DNA of 64,000 nt. Origin: Paenibacillus eucommiae. GTDB lineage: Bacteria > Bacillota > Bacilli > Paenibacillales > NBRC-103111. The position numbers were made by a program, and so were the translations under genes. Location of the stretch: the NCBI RefSeq assembly GCF_017874215.1, contig NZ_JAGGLB010000004.1:186001-250000 (forward strand), written 5' to 3'. Positions 33,729 to 43,297 of this stretch are shown one piece after another (position 1 is the first letter of the stretch; each line of letters begins with the position of its first letter). The notes under the pieces were generated by a model that saw nothing but the letters and a program-made list of their open reading frames with translations, made no database searches and was not told the origin of the DNA.

Positions 33729-36545
33729 TTGAAGCTTCTGGATGACGTCTGGCCTCGCAAGCCTAGCAGTCTCAAAAACAGGATCATCGTCTATTCGGTG
33801 ATCCTTCTCTCGTTGAACCTCTTCCTGATCGGCGCAATATCTTACCGCATATCTTCCTCCACCATTTATGAGAACGTGTTGAAGACGAATGAGAGTATTG
33901 TTAACCAGACGATGGACAATATAGATTTCACGCTGAGAAGCATTGAGCGGGAAGCAATCTACACGTTTGACGGGATGGACCTATTCACTTACTTGCAGCA
34001 AGTGGAGCGCGATGATCCATCGAGCAGCAACAGTGAGCTATCTCAACTGCTGAACCGATTCATTAGCATGATTGGCCACGTAGAGGACATACTCTTGGTC
34101 GGTCACAATGGGACGGTGCTGTCCAGTAGGAGCAGCTCAATCGGCTACGTCTTCGATCTGGCCGGGCTGAGCGACTTGACGAGCCAATCGGGAGGCCGCT
34201 TCGTCTGGACCTATACCGTGCTGGAGAGTGAATCTGTCAGCAGAAAATTGATCGGGCTGACACGTGCGGTTTACGATCACGAAGGGCAATATGCCGGATT
34301 TCTGATCGTACTGCTGCGAGAAAACACACTCAAGAACTTCTATCCTGATTTCGCTGTCAAGCAGGTCATGCTGTCAGATGAGGATGGGACCGTTATTTCC
34401 TCGAACAGCAACGCTGCCGTAGGCAAACAGCTGGACGAGCAGATGAGAACGATCTCAGACAGCAGTGCGGTCAGGATCATCCATGAATCCAGATTTCTGG
34501 TCACTTCAATGACATCCAGCTACTCACATTGGAGATTGGATGTGGCGACCCCTTATTCGAACGTGTGGCGAGAATTAGTTTCCGGAAAGAAATGGCTGGT
34601 TGCCCTCACGATCGTATGCTTTGTGATATTCGTCACGCTTATCTTCGTGTTTGCTTACAGAATCACACTACCGCTGAGGCACTTAAATGCTGTGATGGAT
34701 ACGCTTCATCGTTCCGAAGGAGATCTGGAACGAGCAAAGCGCCGCCTCTCGTTTCGAAGATCTATGATTCCTTTCGGACGAAGAAGACCAAGCTTTCGCA
34801 TGCAGCTCGCAGCCGGGCTCCTTACCTGCATACTGATGCCTATCGTTTTTCTGATTGTCGTCTCTTACAGCTTTACCCGGGATGTCATCGAGGAGAAGAC
34901 GCTGGAAGTGAATCAGCTCAATGCCGTACAGATCAAGAAGCGGATCGAATCGTATATGAGCAGCCTCGAAAAGTCGATCTATTATTTCTACTACGATACG
35001 GAGCTGCTGCAGATCATGGAGCAGTACCGCAGCAAATCCATTTTGGAGGACGAAAGCCTGGAGAACGTAAAGCTGTTTCTGGACGATGTCATCGGCCAGA
35101 AGCGGGATATCGTCTATATTGATGTATACAATGCCGATATGAAGCTTCTTTATGAATCAAAAACCCGCAATCGTGCCTACAGCTACCCGCTTCCAGAGAA
35201 GAACGATCACGATACGAGCCCACTCAACGATACGTATCGCGACTATGACAATGTAAATATGATTACGTTTGAACGGCGGATCGCAAATCCGCATGCTGAC
35301 GCCTTGCTCGGCTATGCCTTCTTCACATTCAGGGAATCCGATCTAAGCGCGACATATGGGGATGCGTTTCAAGGAGGCAATGTAACCATGCTGATCAATG
35401 CGGATGGCAGGATCATGTCGGCAGCGAGCAAGCACCGGATAGGCCAAATGCTGGAGCCTGCGTACAGGTCATTAATTAACGAAAACTATTACGAGGGCAG
35501 TTCGGCAGGGGACACTCCTCAGGGCCCGGTATTGCTAAGCTATTTCAAATTGGGGAATACAGGATGGACCATCGTGCATATCGCTTCGCTGGATAATATC
35601 GGAGACAGCATGTTCCGCATTTTGTTCTATGACTTCCTCACACTGCTGGCCAGCTTCGCAGCAATCGCCGTCTTCATCCTCCGCTATTCGGCCCGCGTCA
35701 GCGTTCCGATTAATGAATTGACCCGCGACGTAGTCGATTTCGCTGACAGCCTGTTCGGAAACAGCTATATTGTCTCCTCCCGCGGAGACGAGGTGGACCA
35801 ATTGACGGTCAATTTCCGCCGCATCATTGCAAGGATCGATACCTTGATCAAAGAGGTATACGAAATTCGCATCAAAAACAACGAGGCTGAGCTTAAGAAA
35901 CAAGAAGCGGAATTTGCCACCTTACAGGCTCAAATCAATCCTCATTTTCTTTATAACACCCTGGAAATCATTCGCTGGAAATCGGAGATTCTGGCTGATG
36001 GCGACAATGAAGTGTCCGAAATCGTCACAACACTCTCCGAGTATTTCCGTATCAGCCTTAGCAAAGGCAGGCAGACGACCACTCTGGACAAGGAGCTGGA
36101 GCATGTAGACAGCTATCTGAAAATTATGGGCTATCGCTACAAGGACAAAATTGACTGCCAAGTGGAGACTACTGCGGAAGTCCTCTCCTGCACGCTCCCG
36201 AAAATTACGCTGCAGCCGATTGTGGAGAATGCTCTGTATCACGGAATCAGGTGGAAGCACGGCAAAGGCCGCATCCGTATCTCTGCCCGTCTTGACGCAG
36301 GCATGCTGCAGTTGACTGTGCGTGACGACGGAATCGGCATGGATTCGGATCAGCTTGAAGCCTTAAGAAAACGCTTGGTGGAAGAGTCTATAGAAGATAC
36401 AGACGAAGTTCGAGGCGGCTATGGCCTGCGCAATACGAGACAACGGCTCATGATGCATTTTGGCGACAGCTGCAGCTTCGACATGGATAGCGTATCCGGC
36501 GAATATACGGAGGTCACAATCAGCTTCCCTGCATTAAAAGGTTAG
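33729..36545 (+). CDS. Histidine kinase with two tandem membrane sensor modules
   Basis: The 938 residues exceed the usual YesM-type length (about 590) by one whole sensor unit. Order: span 1 (about 18-38), Cache-like domain 1 (40-285), span 2 (288-311), HAMP-like linker, span 3 (358-382, MQLAAGLLTCILMPIVFLIVVSYSF), Cache-like domain 2 (383-625), span 4 (628-654) and HAMP. The His_kinase domain with LQAQINPHFLYNTL (about 732-745) and the ATPase domain (QPIVENALYHGI, DDGIGM, GGYGLRNTRQRL) complete it. TTG 33729 has GGGGG upstream. It shares an operon with the regulator at 32127. Two extracellular domains suggest it integrates two ligands or a ligand and a binding protein. Confidence 0.93.
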   Translation: MKLLDDVWPRKPSSLKNRIIVYSVILLSLNLFLIGAISYRISSSTIYENVLKTNESIVNQTMDNIDFTLRSIEREAIYTFDGMDLFTYLQQVERDDPSSSNSELSQLLNRFISMIGHVEDILLVGHNGTVLSSRSSSIGYVFDLAGLSDLTSQSGGRFVWTYTVLESESVSRKLIGLTRAVYDHEGQYAGFLIVLLRENTLKNFYPDFAVKQVMLSDEDGTVISSNSNAAVGKQLDEQMRTISDSSAVRIIHESRFLVTSMTSSYSHWRLDVATPYSNVWRELVSGKKWLVALTIVCFVIFVTLIFVFAYRITLPLRHLNAVMDTLHRSEGDLERAKRRLSFRRSMIPFGRRRPSFRMQLAAGLLTCILMPIVFLIVVSYSFTRDVIEEKTLEVNQLNAVQIKKRIESYMSSLEKSIYYFYYDTELLQIMEQYRSKSILEDESLENVKLFLDDVIGQKRDIVYIDVYNADMKLLYESKTRNRAYSYPLPEKNDHDTSPLNDTYRDYDNVNMITFERRIANPHADALLGYAFFTFRESDLSATYGDAFQGGNVTMLINADGRIMSAASKHRIGQMLEPAYRSLINENYYEGSSAGDTPQGPVLLSYFKLGNTGWTIVHIASLDNIGDSMFRILFYDFLTLLASFAAIAVFILRYSARVSVPINELTRDVVDFADSLFGNSYIVSSRGDEVDQLTVNFRRIIARIDTLIKEVYEIRIKNNEAELKKQEAEFATLQAQINPHFLYNTLEIIRWKSEILADGDNEVSEIVTTLSEYFRISLSKGRQTTTLDKELEHVDSYLKIMGYRYKDKIDCQVETTAEVLSCTLPKITLQPIVENALYHGIRWKHGKGRIRISARLDAGMLQLTVRDDGIGMDSDQLEALRKRLVEESIEDTDEVRGGYGLRNTRQRLMMHFGDSCSFDMDSVSGEYTEVTISFPALKG

Positions 36546-36667
36546 TAAACGACACCAAATATCAGCTCTCCCTTATTTAGATGCCTGAGTACCGCCACTT
36601 ATAATAAAAGAGAAGGTTGTCGGCAGCAATGCCGGGCAAGCGAAACAAAAATAGGGAGGTTGAAAAC

Positions 36668-38164
36668 ATGAGCAAGAGAGTCAAGTGGTCTGGCAGCTTG
36701 CTGGTCGTATGGATGGTTGCTTTTATTTTCCTTACAGGCTGCAGCGGCAGCAATAGCGGAAACAAGCCAGCCGATTCCGCCCAGTCAGAGAAGCCTGCAC
36801 AGCAGGAGATAAGTACGAGTAATCCCCCGGAGACCGAAAAGCTGGGCATCCAGCTAGATCCGAACAAAAAGGTAAAGCTAAGGTATTACACCCCTTCCGC
36901 CTACGATCAGGTAGAGTTTGAAGCAGCCTATCCGGAATGGCAGAAGCTGTATCCGAATATCGAAGTCGAACTTGTCCTTGTGTCAAGCGGAGACTTCAAT
37001 ACAAGCGTGAAGATGGCGACCATTGCCGGCGAGCAGGTAGATGTGATCTACACGGGTACCACCAATCTGGAACGATCAAACCCGGGCAGCCTGTACGTCC
37101 CGCTGGATGATTTCATCAAGAAAGACGGTTGGGATCTGAATGCGGAGTTTGGCGACTATAAGGACCAGTTGATGATCGATGGCAAGCTGTACGGCATCCC
37201 GCGGGCTATCGCGCCGGACGGTGTATGGTACAACAAGAAATTGTTCCAGGAACAAGGCATTCCCGATCCATCCTCCGGAGACTGGACTTGGAAGGAGTTT
37301 TTCCAAATCGCGAAAAAGCTGACCAAGCTGGACGAAAAAGGCAATTCGATGCGTTATGGCATCCAGGACTGGACCTTCCAGACCGGTAATTTGGCCACCT
37401 CGACCTTGAATCTTGCTCTGTATGCCGGATGGGAGATGATTAAGGGAGACGGCTCGTTCAATACGGATTGGGAACCCTACAAAGAAGCCGTTCAGCTCAT
37501 GTACAATGCGGTCTATGTAGATAAATCAATGGCCAGTCCCGCCGATATTGCGGCCAAAGGCCTGCATTGGCAGAACGATTACTACAGCGGTGTCAACGCA
37601 ATGGGTATCGGTGGGCGCAATGGCGCGCTGTTCCAGGATCTCGCAGTGGAATATGGACAATTGACCCATGAGGACGATGATGCCGGCATTCATACCCTGG
37701 CACCCATGCCAAGGTGGGACGGCAGCTCGCCCAAAAAGCAAGCCTTGTCGACTATCGTTTCCGATTCCATATCGAAGCTAAGCAAAAATCCGGATGAAGC
37801 CTATATGTTTATCAAGTGGCATGCAACCAAGTCTATTGAAATCGCATCCAAAGTCGCACACCGCATACCTGCCTCGAGCAAGCTCGACAAAGCCGCTCTC
37901 ATGAACAACTGGCGGTATTACAACAACAAGGACGGCAAGCTGGTGCAGGGCAAGCAGCGCGATGAGCTATACAACCGCATGCTGGATCCGGAAATCAAGA
38001 CGATCTACTTCCAGAACTCAGTTAAATACTCGTATTCCGCCAAGATGAAAGCCGAGCTTGAGAAGCATCTATCCAAATTATTCGCCAACGAAATCAAGGT
38101 AGATGAAATGATCGACAGTGCAAAAATCGCCACGTTCAACATTTATGAGGAAGAAAGCAAGTGA
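36668..38164 (+). CDS. Extracellular sugar-binding lipoprotein, family 1
   Basis: ATG 36668 follows ATAGGGAGGTTG. The signal peptide ends in the lipobox FLTGC (Cys25), and a Ser/Pro/Gln-rich linker precedes the 460-residue binding domain (KLRYYTPSAYDQVEFEAAYPEWQKLYPNIEVELVL..., with LYGIPRAIAPDGVWYNKKLF and AYMFIKWHATK). This is the MalE-like group that feeds MalF/MalG-type permeases. Genes for these follow at 39913 and 40847, with the propeller protein in between. No sugar specificity can be read. Confidence 0.93.
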   Translation: MSKRVKWSGSLLVVWMVAFIFLTGCSGSNSGNKPADSAQSEKPAQQEISTSNPPETEKLGIQLDPNKKVKLRYYTPSAYDQVEFEAAYPEWQKLYPNIEVELVLVSSGDFNTSVKMATIAGEQVDVIYTGTTNLERSNPGSLYVPLDDFIKKDGWDLNAEFGDYKDQLMIDGKLYGIPRAIAPDGVWYNKKLFQEQGIPDPSSGDWTWKEFFQIAKKLTKLDEKGNSMRYGIQDWTFQTGNLATSTLNLALYAGWEMIKGDGSFNTDWEPYKEAVQLMYNAVYVDKSMASPADIAAKGLHWQNDYYSGVNAMGIGGRNGALFQDLAVEYGQLTHEDDDAGIHTLAPMPRWDGSSPKKQALSTIVSDSISKLSKNPDEAYMFIKWHATKSIEIASKVAHRIPASSKLDKAALMNNWRYYNNKDGKLVQGKQRDELYNRMLDPEIKTIYFQNSVKYSYSAKMKAELEKHLSKLFANEIKVDEMIDSAKIATFNIYEEESK

Positions 38165-38268
38165 CTTTAATCAATCCACGAAATGCAGGATAAAATTGAT
38201 AAAACTTGGTAAAACCTGATCAGACTTGGTCTGATAAGAAAAGGTCGCCAGCAGAAAGGATGAACGAA

Positions 38269-39882
38269 ATGAACGTGAATCACTCAGACATGACAGTTTC
38301 CGGCAATCGGGTAGGCTATTGGCCGCTTCGGTCGGACAGCCGCGATATGACGGCAAGAGCCAGGCATGGGGAGGCGCACAATATCAAGTTCGAGGATGGA
38401 GCCTCCTTCGACGGAGCTACCTCCGTTATTGGGTTGCCGGGGCTGGAAGAAACGGACGGCTCGAAGCCGTTCAGCCTCTCGCTCGAATTCGAAGTAAACG
38501 ATGAGCGGGGGTTTCTGCCAGGCGGATTATGCAGCCGTTACTCGCAGGAACGGATGGAGGGTTGGCACCTGTCCGTGCTATCTCAGCCAGGCGTGACAAC
38601 GACACAGGCGAACTGGCGCAACCTTCAATTTGGCTGGAGCACTGGGAAAGCCGAAGACGTATGGCGGGATTGGGGCAGCCCTGGAAATAGCCGGCTGATC
38701 TGTTCGCTATGCGTGCATGACGGCGGGCTGTACGCCGGAGTGTTCGACGACGAGAAGGATGGACGCGGACATGTATACCGGCTCGACGAGGACAAGGGCT
38801 GGATCGATTGCGGCAGTCCGGACGACAGCAATTCGGCATGGTCGATGGCCGAATTCAATGGAAGGCTATATGTCGGCACGATGCGTTATAAAGCATCCGG
38901 ATCTGCGCTTCCGGATTCACCGAACGTATCGCCTGGGGGGCGAATATTCCGCTATGAAGGCGGACAGCGCTGGACACTGTTCGGCGAATTGCCGATCGAA
39001 GGATCTGACAGTATCGGAGCGCTTACTGTCTATGACGGCCGCTTGATCGCCATGTCATTCTATCCATATGGAATGTTCGCTTTTGATGCGGATGGCCGAT
39101 GTGAGCCGCTCGGCGCTCCAGGTCCCGAAGAGACGACGCGAACGATGACACTTACACCTTACCGCGGACGGTTGTACGTTGGAGCCAACCAATCTGCAGG
39201 AGTGTGGAGCCGTTCTTTGCACGAGCCCTGGATCAACAGCAGCGAGCTGGCGAATTGCGATCAGGTCTACTGCTTCACCGTTTATCACAATGAATTACTG
39301 ATTGGCATTTGGCCAGAAGCGCGGATGCTGCAGTACGAGGGCGGTACGGATTGGAGTGATTACGGGCTGATGGGCGAAGAAAAGGAAGTGATGGGTGTCT
39401 CTGTCTATAACGGCAAGCTGTACGGAGGAACGCTGCCTGGCGGCCATGTATACCGGTATTCGGGAGACCGTTCATGGGAGCGTATCGGCGTACTGGAGCC
39501 GCCCAATCCAGACATGATGTATCGGCGGGTATGGTCGATGGCCGTCTACAACGGCATGCTGTTCGCAGGAACACTCCCAAGCGGCAAAGTATGGAGTCTG
39601 AAGAACGATCCGCTGGCCACCTATGACCATGGGCTTTCACCCGGCTGGCATCGTGCGGCCATCACGTATGACCAGAACGTATTAGCACTGTACCTGGACG
39701 GACGGCTTGTCGCTGAATCAGCCTTCGCCCAGGGGGACGGAGCCCTGACTCCGGATCAGACGCTGCTTGAGCTGGGCAATGGACCGCAGTGCCGTTTTTC
39801 CGGACGGATCCGCGAGGTAGAAATTTATGATGGCGCATTGACCTCCGGCGATATCGTTCGCTTGCATAGCAGTGAAGTGTGA
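38269..39882 (+). CDS. LamG-like domain split by an inserted beta-propeller
   Basis: ATG 38269 has AAAGGATG upstream and gives 537 residues. Residues about 10-110 (VGYWPLRSDSRDMTARARHGEAHNI, DGASFDGATSVIGLP) form the first half of a LamG/concanavalin-like sandwich. The second half returns at about 440-535 (LSPGWHRAAITYDQNVLALYLDGRLVAES, RFSGRIREVEIYDGALTSGDIVRL). Between them six repeats with YNGKLYGGT-, FNGRLYVGT- and YDGRLIAM-type strands form a likely six-bladed propeller. No signal peptide is visible although both modules are usually extracellular. It sits between the binding protein and permeases, 104 bp behind the former. Function unknown; sugar recognition or isomer/lactone chemistry is possible. 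Confidence 0.75.
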   Translation: MNVNHSDMTVSGNRVGYWPLRSDSRDMTARARHGEAHNIKFEDGASFDGATSVIGLPGLEETDGSKPFSLSLEFEVNDERGFLPGGLCSRYSQERMEGWHLSVLSQPGVTTTQANWRNLQFGWSTGKAEDVWRDWGSPGNSRLICSLCVHDGGLYAGVFDDEKDGRGHVYRLDEDKGWIDCGSPDDSNSAWSMAEFNGRLYVGTMRYKASGSALPDSPNVSPGGRIFRYEGGQRWTLFGELPIEGSDSIGALTVYDGRLIAMSFYPYGMFAFDADGRCEPLGAPGPEETTRTMTLTPYRGRLYVGANQSAGVWSRSLHEPWINSSELANCDQVYCFTVYHNELLIGIWPEARMLQYEGGTDWSDYGLMGEEKEVMGVSVYNGKLYGGTLPGGHVYRYSGDRSWERIGVLEPPNPDMMYRRVWSMAVYNGMLFAGTLPSGKVWSLKNDPLATYDHGLSPGWHRAAITYDQNVLALYLDGRLVAESAFAQGDGALTPDQTLLELGNGPQCRFSGRIREVEIYDGALTSGDIVRLHSSEV

Positions 39883-39912
39883 AGCCATGAACGATATGCA
39901 GGAGGTAAAGAG

Positions 39913-40815
39913 ATGAGCAAGCTCTCCATTTCCAAAAAAAGGGGATTCCGGCAAGCGATTGAGGGATACATGTTTATTCTGCCGAACTTGATCGGCTTTC
40001 TCGTCTTTACGTTATTTTCTGTCATCTTTTCTCTCACCGTCAGCTTCACCAACTGGGATTTGATGACCGGTCTTAACCATTTGAAGTTTATCGGGCTGGA
40101 TAATTTCGTGAAAATGATGAAGGATCCGTGGTTCATAGATTCCATGAAAAATATTTTTTATTTTGCCGCGGCTGTTCCTTTTCAAATTATTCTGGCCCTG
40201 ATTATAGCAGTCCTGATTAACGAAAGCGTCTATTTCACTAAAACGTTCCGTACGATTTTGTTCCTTCCTTATGTAACCAACGCCGTCATTATTGCGATTG
40301 TGTGGGGCATGCTGCTCCACCCGGGCGACGGCATTATCAACAACCTGCTGCGCTTGGCCGGAATTTCCGATCCGCCCGGCTGGCTTGGGAGCAGCACCTG
40401 GGTGAAGCCGGCCATCATTCTTATGTCAACCTGGTCGGGGCTGGGGCTGAATGTCATTCTGTTTTTGTCCGGCCTTGTGGGCATCTCGAAGGAAGTCTAC
40501 GAGTCCGCCGAAATCGATGGCGCGAAGACTTTTTCCAAATTTTTCTATATTACATTCCCAATGATCTCTCCTTCTACTTTTTTTATTATCATTACATCCG
40601 TCATCGGTGTGTTCCAGGCCTGGTCCCATATCCAGATTCTGACCGGAGGCGGACCCGGAAGCTCCAGTACGGTCATCGGCTACTATATTTACAAGTCGGC
40701 ATTCGAATTCGGCCAAATGGGTTATGCCTCGGCGATGGCTTGGGTGCTGTTCGTTTCGGTATTTATTTTTACAATCATTCAATGGCGTCTGCAAAAAAGA
40801 TGGGTGCATTACTAG
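39913..40815 (+). CDS. Sugar ABC transporter permease, MalF/UgpA type
   Basis: This 300-residue inner-membrane protein has six spans, beginning GYMFILPNLIGFLVFTLF, and carries the EAA motif SKEVYESAEIDGAKTFSKFFYITFPMISP. AGGAGG precedes ATG 39913. It pairs with the permease at 40847 and receives substrate from the lipoprotein at 36668. No ATPase is encoded nearby. Confidence 0.95.
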   Translation: MSKLSISKKRGFRQAIEGYMFILPNLIGFLVFTLFSVIFSLTVSFTNWDLMTGLNHLKFIGLDNFVKMMKDPWFIDSMKNIFYFAAAVPFQIILALIIAVLINESVYFTKTFRTILFLPYVTNAVIIAIVWGMLLHPGDGIINNLLRLAGISDPPGWLGSSTWVKPAIILMSTWSGLGLNVILFLSGLVGISKEVYESAEIDGAKTFSKFFYITFPMISPSTFFIIITSVIGVFQAWSHIQILTGGGPGSSSTVIGYYIYKSAFEFGQMGYASAMAWVLFVSVFIFTIIQWRLQKRWVHY

Positions 40816-40846
40816 GCAGGACGCCCAGATTTGGAAGGTGAGGATC

Positions 40847-41692
40847 TTGCTATTTAGGAAACACATATGGAAATCTGTACGCACGCTAGTCATGCTAGTG
40901 CTATCGATCGCTATGATCTATCCGTTCATCTGGATGCTTGTCGCATCCTTTACGTCCGAGAAAGAAATATTCAAATTTCCGTTCTCCCTGATTCCGGATC
41001 CGATCAATTGGGACGGGTACAAAGCTGTCTGGACGAATCCCGTTCTCGGACTCTCCATGTGGCTCTACTTCTGGAACAGTGTCAAGACGACCTTGATTGC
41101 TATGGCCGGAGCTCTGATCACCTGCACCCTGGCTGGGTATGCCTATGCGAGAATCAAGTTTCCCGGCAGGGATTTTATTTTCCTGTTGATGCTGGCAACG
41201 ATGATGATTCCCACTCAGGTGGTCATGCTGCCGAATTTCATGATTTTCAAGGAGCTTGGCCTTGTGAACACCCATGCAGCAATATGGCTTGGCGCTTGCT
41301 TCGGGAGTCCGTTCGGCACGTTCCTGTGCAAGCAGTATTTCTCGACCCTTCCATATGAATTGAATGAATCGGCCGAAATCGATGGCGCGTCTAATTTCCG
41401 CATCTTTATGAGCATCATGATCCCTCTTGCCAAACCGATTCTCGCCACATTGGTTATTTTCAACTTTTTGGGATATTGGAACAACTATGAGGGACCGCTC
41501 ATTTACTTGCGTTCTCCCGAGTTGTATACGCTGCCTCTCGCCCTGAAAGTCATGAGCGAGGATAAGTATTTCGTCCAGTATGCGGGGGTGATGGCAGGCT
41601 CGGTGAGCGCCGCCTTGCCGCTCCTAATTGTATTCATCGCCGCGCAGAAGTTTTTCATTCAAGGCGTCACGATCGGCAGTGTGAAAGGGTAA
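40847..41692 (+). CDS. Sugar ABC transporter permease, MalG/UgpE type
   Basis: I chose TTG 40847 because GGAAGGTGAGG lies right upstream. The longer open frame from 40724 only overlaps the previous permease. The 281 residues show six spans, the EAA motif PYELNESAEIDGASNFRIFMSIMIPLAKP and the characteristic end QKFFIQGVTIGSVKG. It completes the two-permease channel and closes the operon before the terminator at 41741. Confidence 0.94.
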   Translation: MLFRKHIWKSVRTLVMLVLSIAMIYPFIWMLVASFTSEKEIFKFPFSLIPDPINWDGYKAVWTNPVLGLSMWLYFWNSVKTTLIAMAGALITCTLAGYAYARIKFPGRDFIFLLMLATMMIPTQVVMLPNFMIFKELGLVNTHAAIWLGACFGSPFGTFLCKQYFSTLPYELNESAEIDGASNFRIFMSIMIPLAKPILATLVIFNFLGYWNNYEGPLIYLRSPELYTLPLALKVMSEDKYFVQYAGVMAGSVSAALPLLIVFIAAQKFFIQGVTIGSVKG

Positions 41693-41740
41693 TTCATGAG
41701 AGGCTAATTACTTAGGAGAGCACGCTAACTTACTATAATA

Positions 41741-41778
41741 CAAAAGGGAATCTACAACTTGGTAGATTCCCTTTTGTT
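41741..41778. terminator. Bidirectional terminator
   Basis: AAAAGGGAATCTAC, a 6-base loop and GTAGATTCCCTTTT form a 14-bp perfect stem with A/T-rich flanks. It ends the second ABC operon (plus) and the YwmB-like gene (minus). Confidence 0.9.
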
Positions 41779-41793
41779 TCATTTAACAAATAT

Positions 41794-42585
41794 CTAATAT
41801 TCCATCGTAATCAAAGGCGTTCCCACCGTAAGCCTCCAAGCTCCATTCAACGAGCTTTCATGTATGGCTGCTTGAAGATTGATCTTGTGGTTCCCGCTCT
41901 GCACAAATCCGGAGAAATCCGTAGCTGAGGCCGACCAGCTTGTAGTGCCTTCATCTGTGTATGTCTCTTTGACTTGACCGTTAACAGAATCAATCAAGTC
42001 CTTAAGCACACCTTCCCCAGTTTTCCCCATGGCCGATTGCTCGCTAACGATACCTTGCACCATGACAACCCACTGTCCCTGCTTGGCTTGCTTTGGCTTA
42101 GCCTGCTCAAGAATATGCTGGACTTTGGCCTGCCACTCCATAGCGGCTTCGGTCCCCTCTGCTGCCGGCGTTGTCAGACGGAGCACCATATAACAAGCGG
42201 CTGTCCCCTGCTGTCCTGCTACTCTGACGGAGGCTAGCCCTGCGGTTCCTACAGCTTTTTCCGAGACATACACCGGGTGTCCGTTAGACGCTTCCAGCTC
42301 TGCAGCTTGAGGGAACTCCAGCAGCCCGCTTAGGCCTTGCCCTGCAAGCAGCAGGCGGTCCTGATTATTGCATGCCGCGCTCCCATCCGGTAATATGCCT
42401 GTATATGTAAGGGTCAGCATACGATCCTGCTGGAGAAGAGCTCCGGTTGCAGCCAGCAGTCTACCGGCATCTTCCCCGACACTGCTGGACACTCTGGCAC
42501 CGACTGAGCCTGCAAGTCTTGTCCAACCCAGGACTATGCTTATAATGACCATACACGTTATTGAAACCAGCCATGCTTTCTTCAT
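41794..42585 (-). CDS. YwmB-family secreted protein
   Basis: This 263-residue protein has an N-terminal signal anchor (MKKAWLVSITCMVIISIVLGW) and the conserved end WRLTVGTPLITMEY typical of the YwmB family, which is named for its TATA-box-binding-protein-like fold. Two cysteines (SAACNNQ, TAACYMV) might form a disulfide. YwmB proteins are exported and of unknown function, often near cell-wall genes. Here it stands alone between a terminator and a VOC gene. Confidence 0.7.
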   Translation of the reverse strand: MKKAWLVSITCMVIISIVLGWTRLAGSVGARVSSSVGEDAGRLLAATGALLQQDRMLTLTYTGILPDGSAACNNQDRLLLAGQGLSGLLEFPQAAELEASNGHPVYVSEKAVGTAGLASVRVAGQQGTAACYMVLRLTTPAAEGTEAAMEWQAKVQHILEQAKPKQAKQGQWVVMVQGIVSEQSAMGKTGEGVLKDLIDSVNGQVKETYTDEGTTSWSASATDFSGFVQSGNHKINLQAAIHESSLNGAWRLTVGTPLITMEY

Positions 42586-42706
42586 TAAGGCACCTCGTTA
42601 CTATATATGAATTGAACCTAATAATTCTTAAGTTAACTCTAGTAAAAGGATGCCCGAATCTAGCATTTTTATACATCTATATGATTCTCATCCTGCCGCA
42701 GTTATT

Positions 42707-43099
42707 TTACGAGCGCGTCGATTGAAAAAATTCAATCCGCTCCCCGTCAAGCCCATTGAAAAAGAAATACCTCGAGCCATTCGGCAACGTAGTTATGTCT
42801 TCATCCAGCTGCTCCACATTAAGGCCTCTGATCCTCGTCAGCTCCAACTCCACATCATCCACCGCAAAAGCTATGTGGTGCACCTTGCCCTCCTGCGGCA
42901 GCTCTGCATTGTAGCCTTCGATCAGTTCTAATTCTGTTTCGCCTTGTTCATTGAATCCAAGAAAAGCAAGCTGGACAACGCCATTTGTGTGCAGCAGTTT
43001 GCCCTTAAGCTTTAATCCGATAACCTCTTCATAAAAGCGGATAGATGCCTCCATATTGGCTACCATAACACCGACGTGCTCGATTCTTTTTACAGCCAT
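42707..43099 (-). CDS. VOC-family (glyoxalase-like) protein
   Basis: ATG 43099 follows GGGAGGAACTGCTC and gives 130 residues. The two beta-alpha-beta-beta-beta modules begin IEHVGVMVANMEASIRFYEEVIGLKLKG and VHHIAFAVDDVELELTRIRG. Metal ligands fit His6 (IEHVG), His about 73 (VHHIAF) and Glu about 124 (GERIEFFQ), as in glyoxalases and methylmalonyl-CoA epimerases. It is a single-gene unit. The substrate is open. Confidence 0.88.
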   Translation of the reverse strand: MAVKRIEHVGVMVANMEASIRFYEEVIGLKLKGKLLHTNGVVQLAFLGFNEQGETELELIEGYNAELPQEGKVHHIAFAVDDVELELTRIRGLNVEQLDEDITTLPNGSRYFFFNGLDGERIEFFQSTRS

Positions 43100-43162
43100 G
43101 AGCAGTTCCTCCCTAATCTTCAATTACTTCTTCCTCATTATTATAATGGACGAATGCCTTAT

Positions 43163-43198
43163 GTACAGAAATTTGTATAGAAATATGTGCAGAAATAG
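43163..43198. repeat. 12-bp imperfect tandem repeat, three units
   Basis: GTACAGAAATTT, GTATAGAAATAT and GTGCAGAAATAG stand in tandem in the spacer between the divergent VOC and SDR genes. Confidence 0.8.
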
Positions 43199-43297
43199 TT
43201 CCAAAACCAGACGAAATTTATAAGTTATATGGAAAGCCACACACACAGCTATTGGAAAATGTCGGGAAAAAGGCGATAATAGAAATAGGATTTAGAA

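Noticed and set aside
34529..35122. Second long frame (197 codons) inside the kinase gene
   Set aside because: It is a shadow of the strongly conserved kinase frame with no ribosome-binding site of its own.
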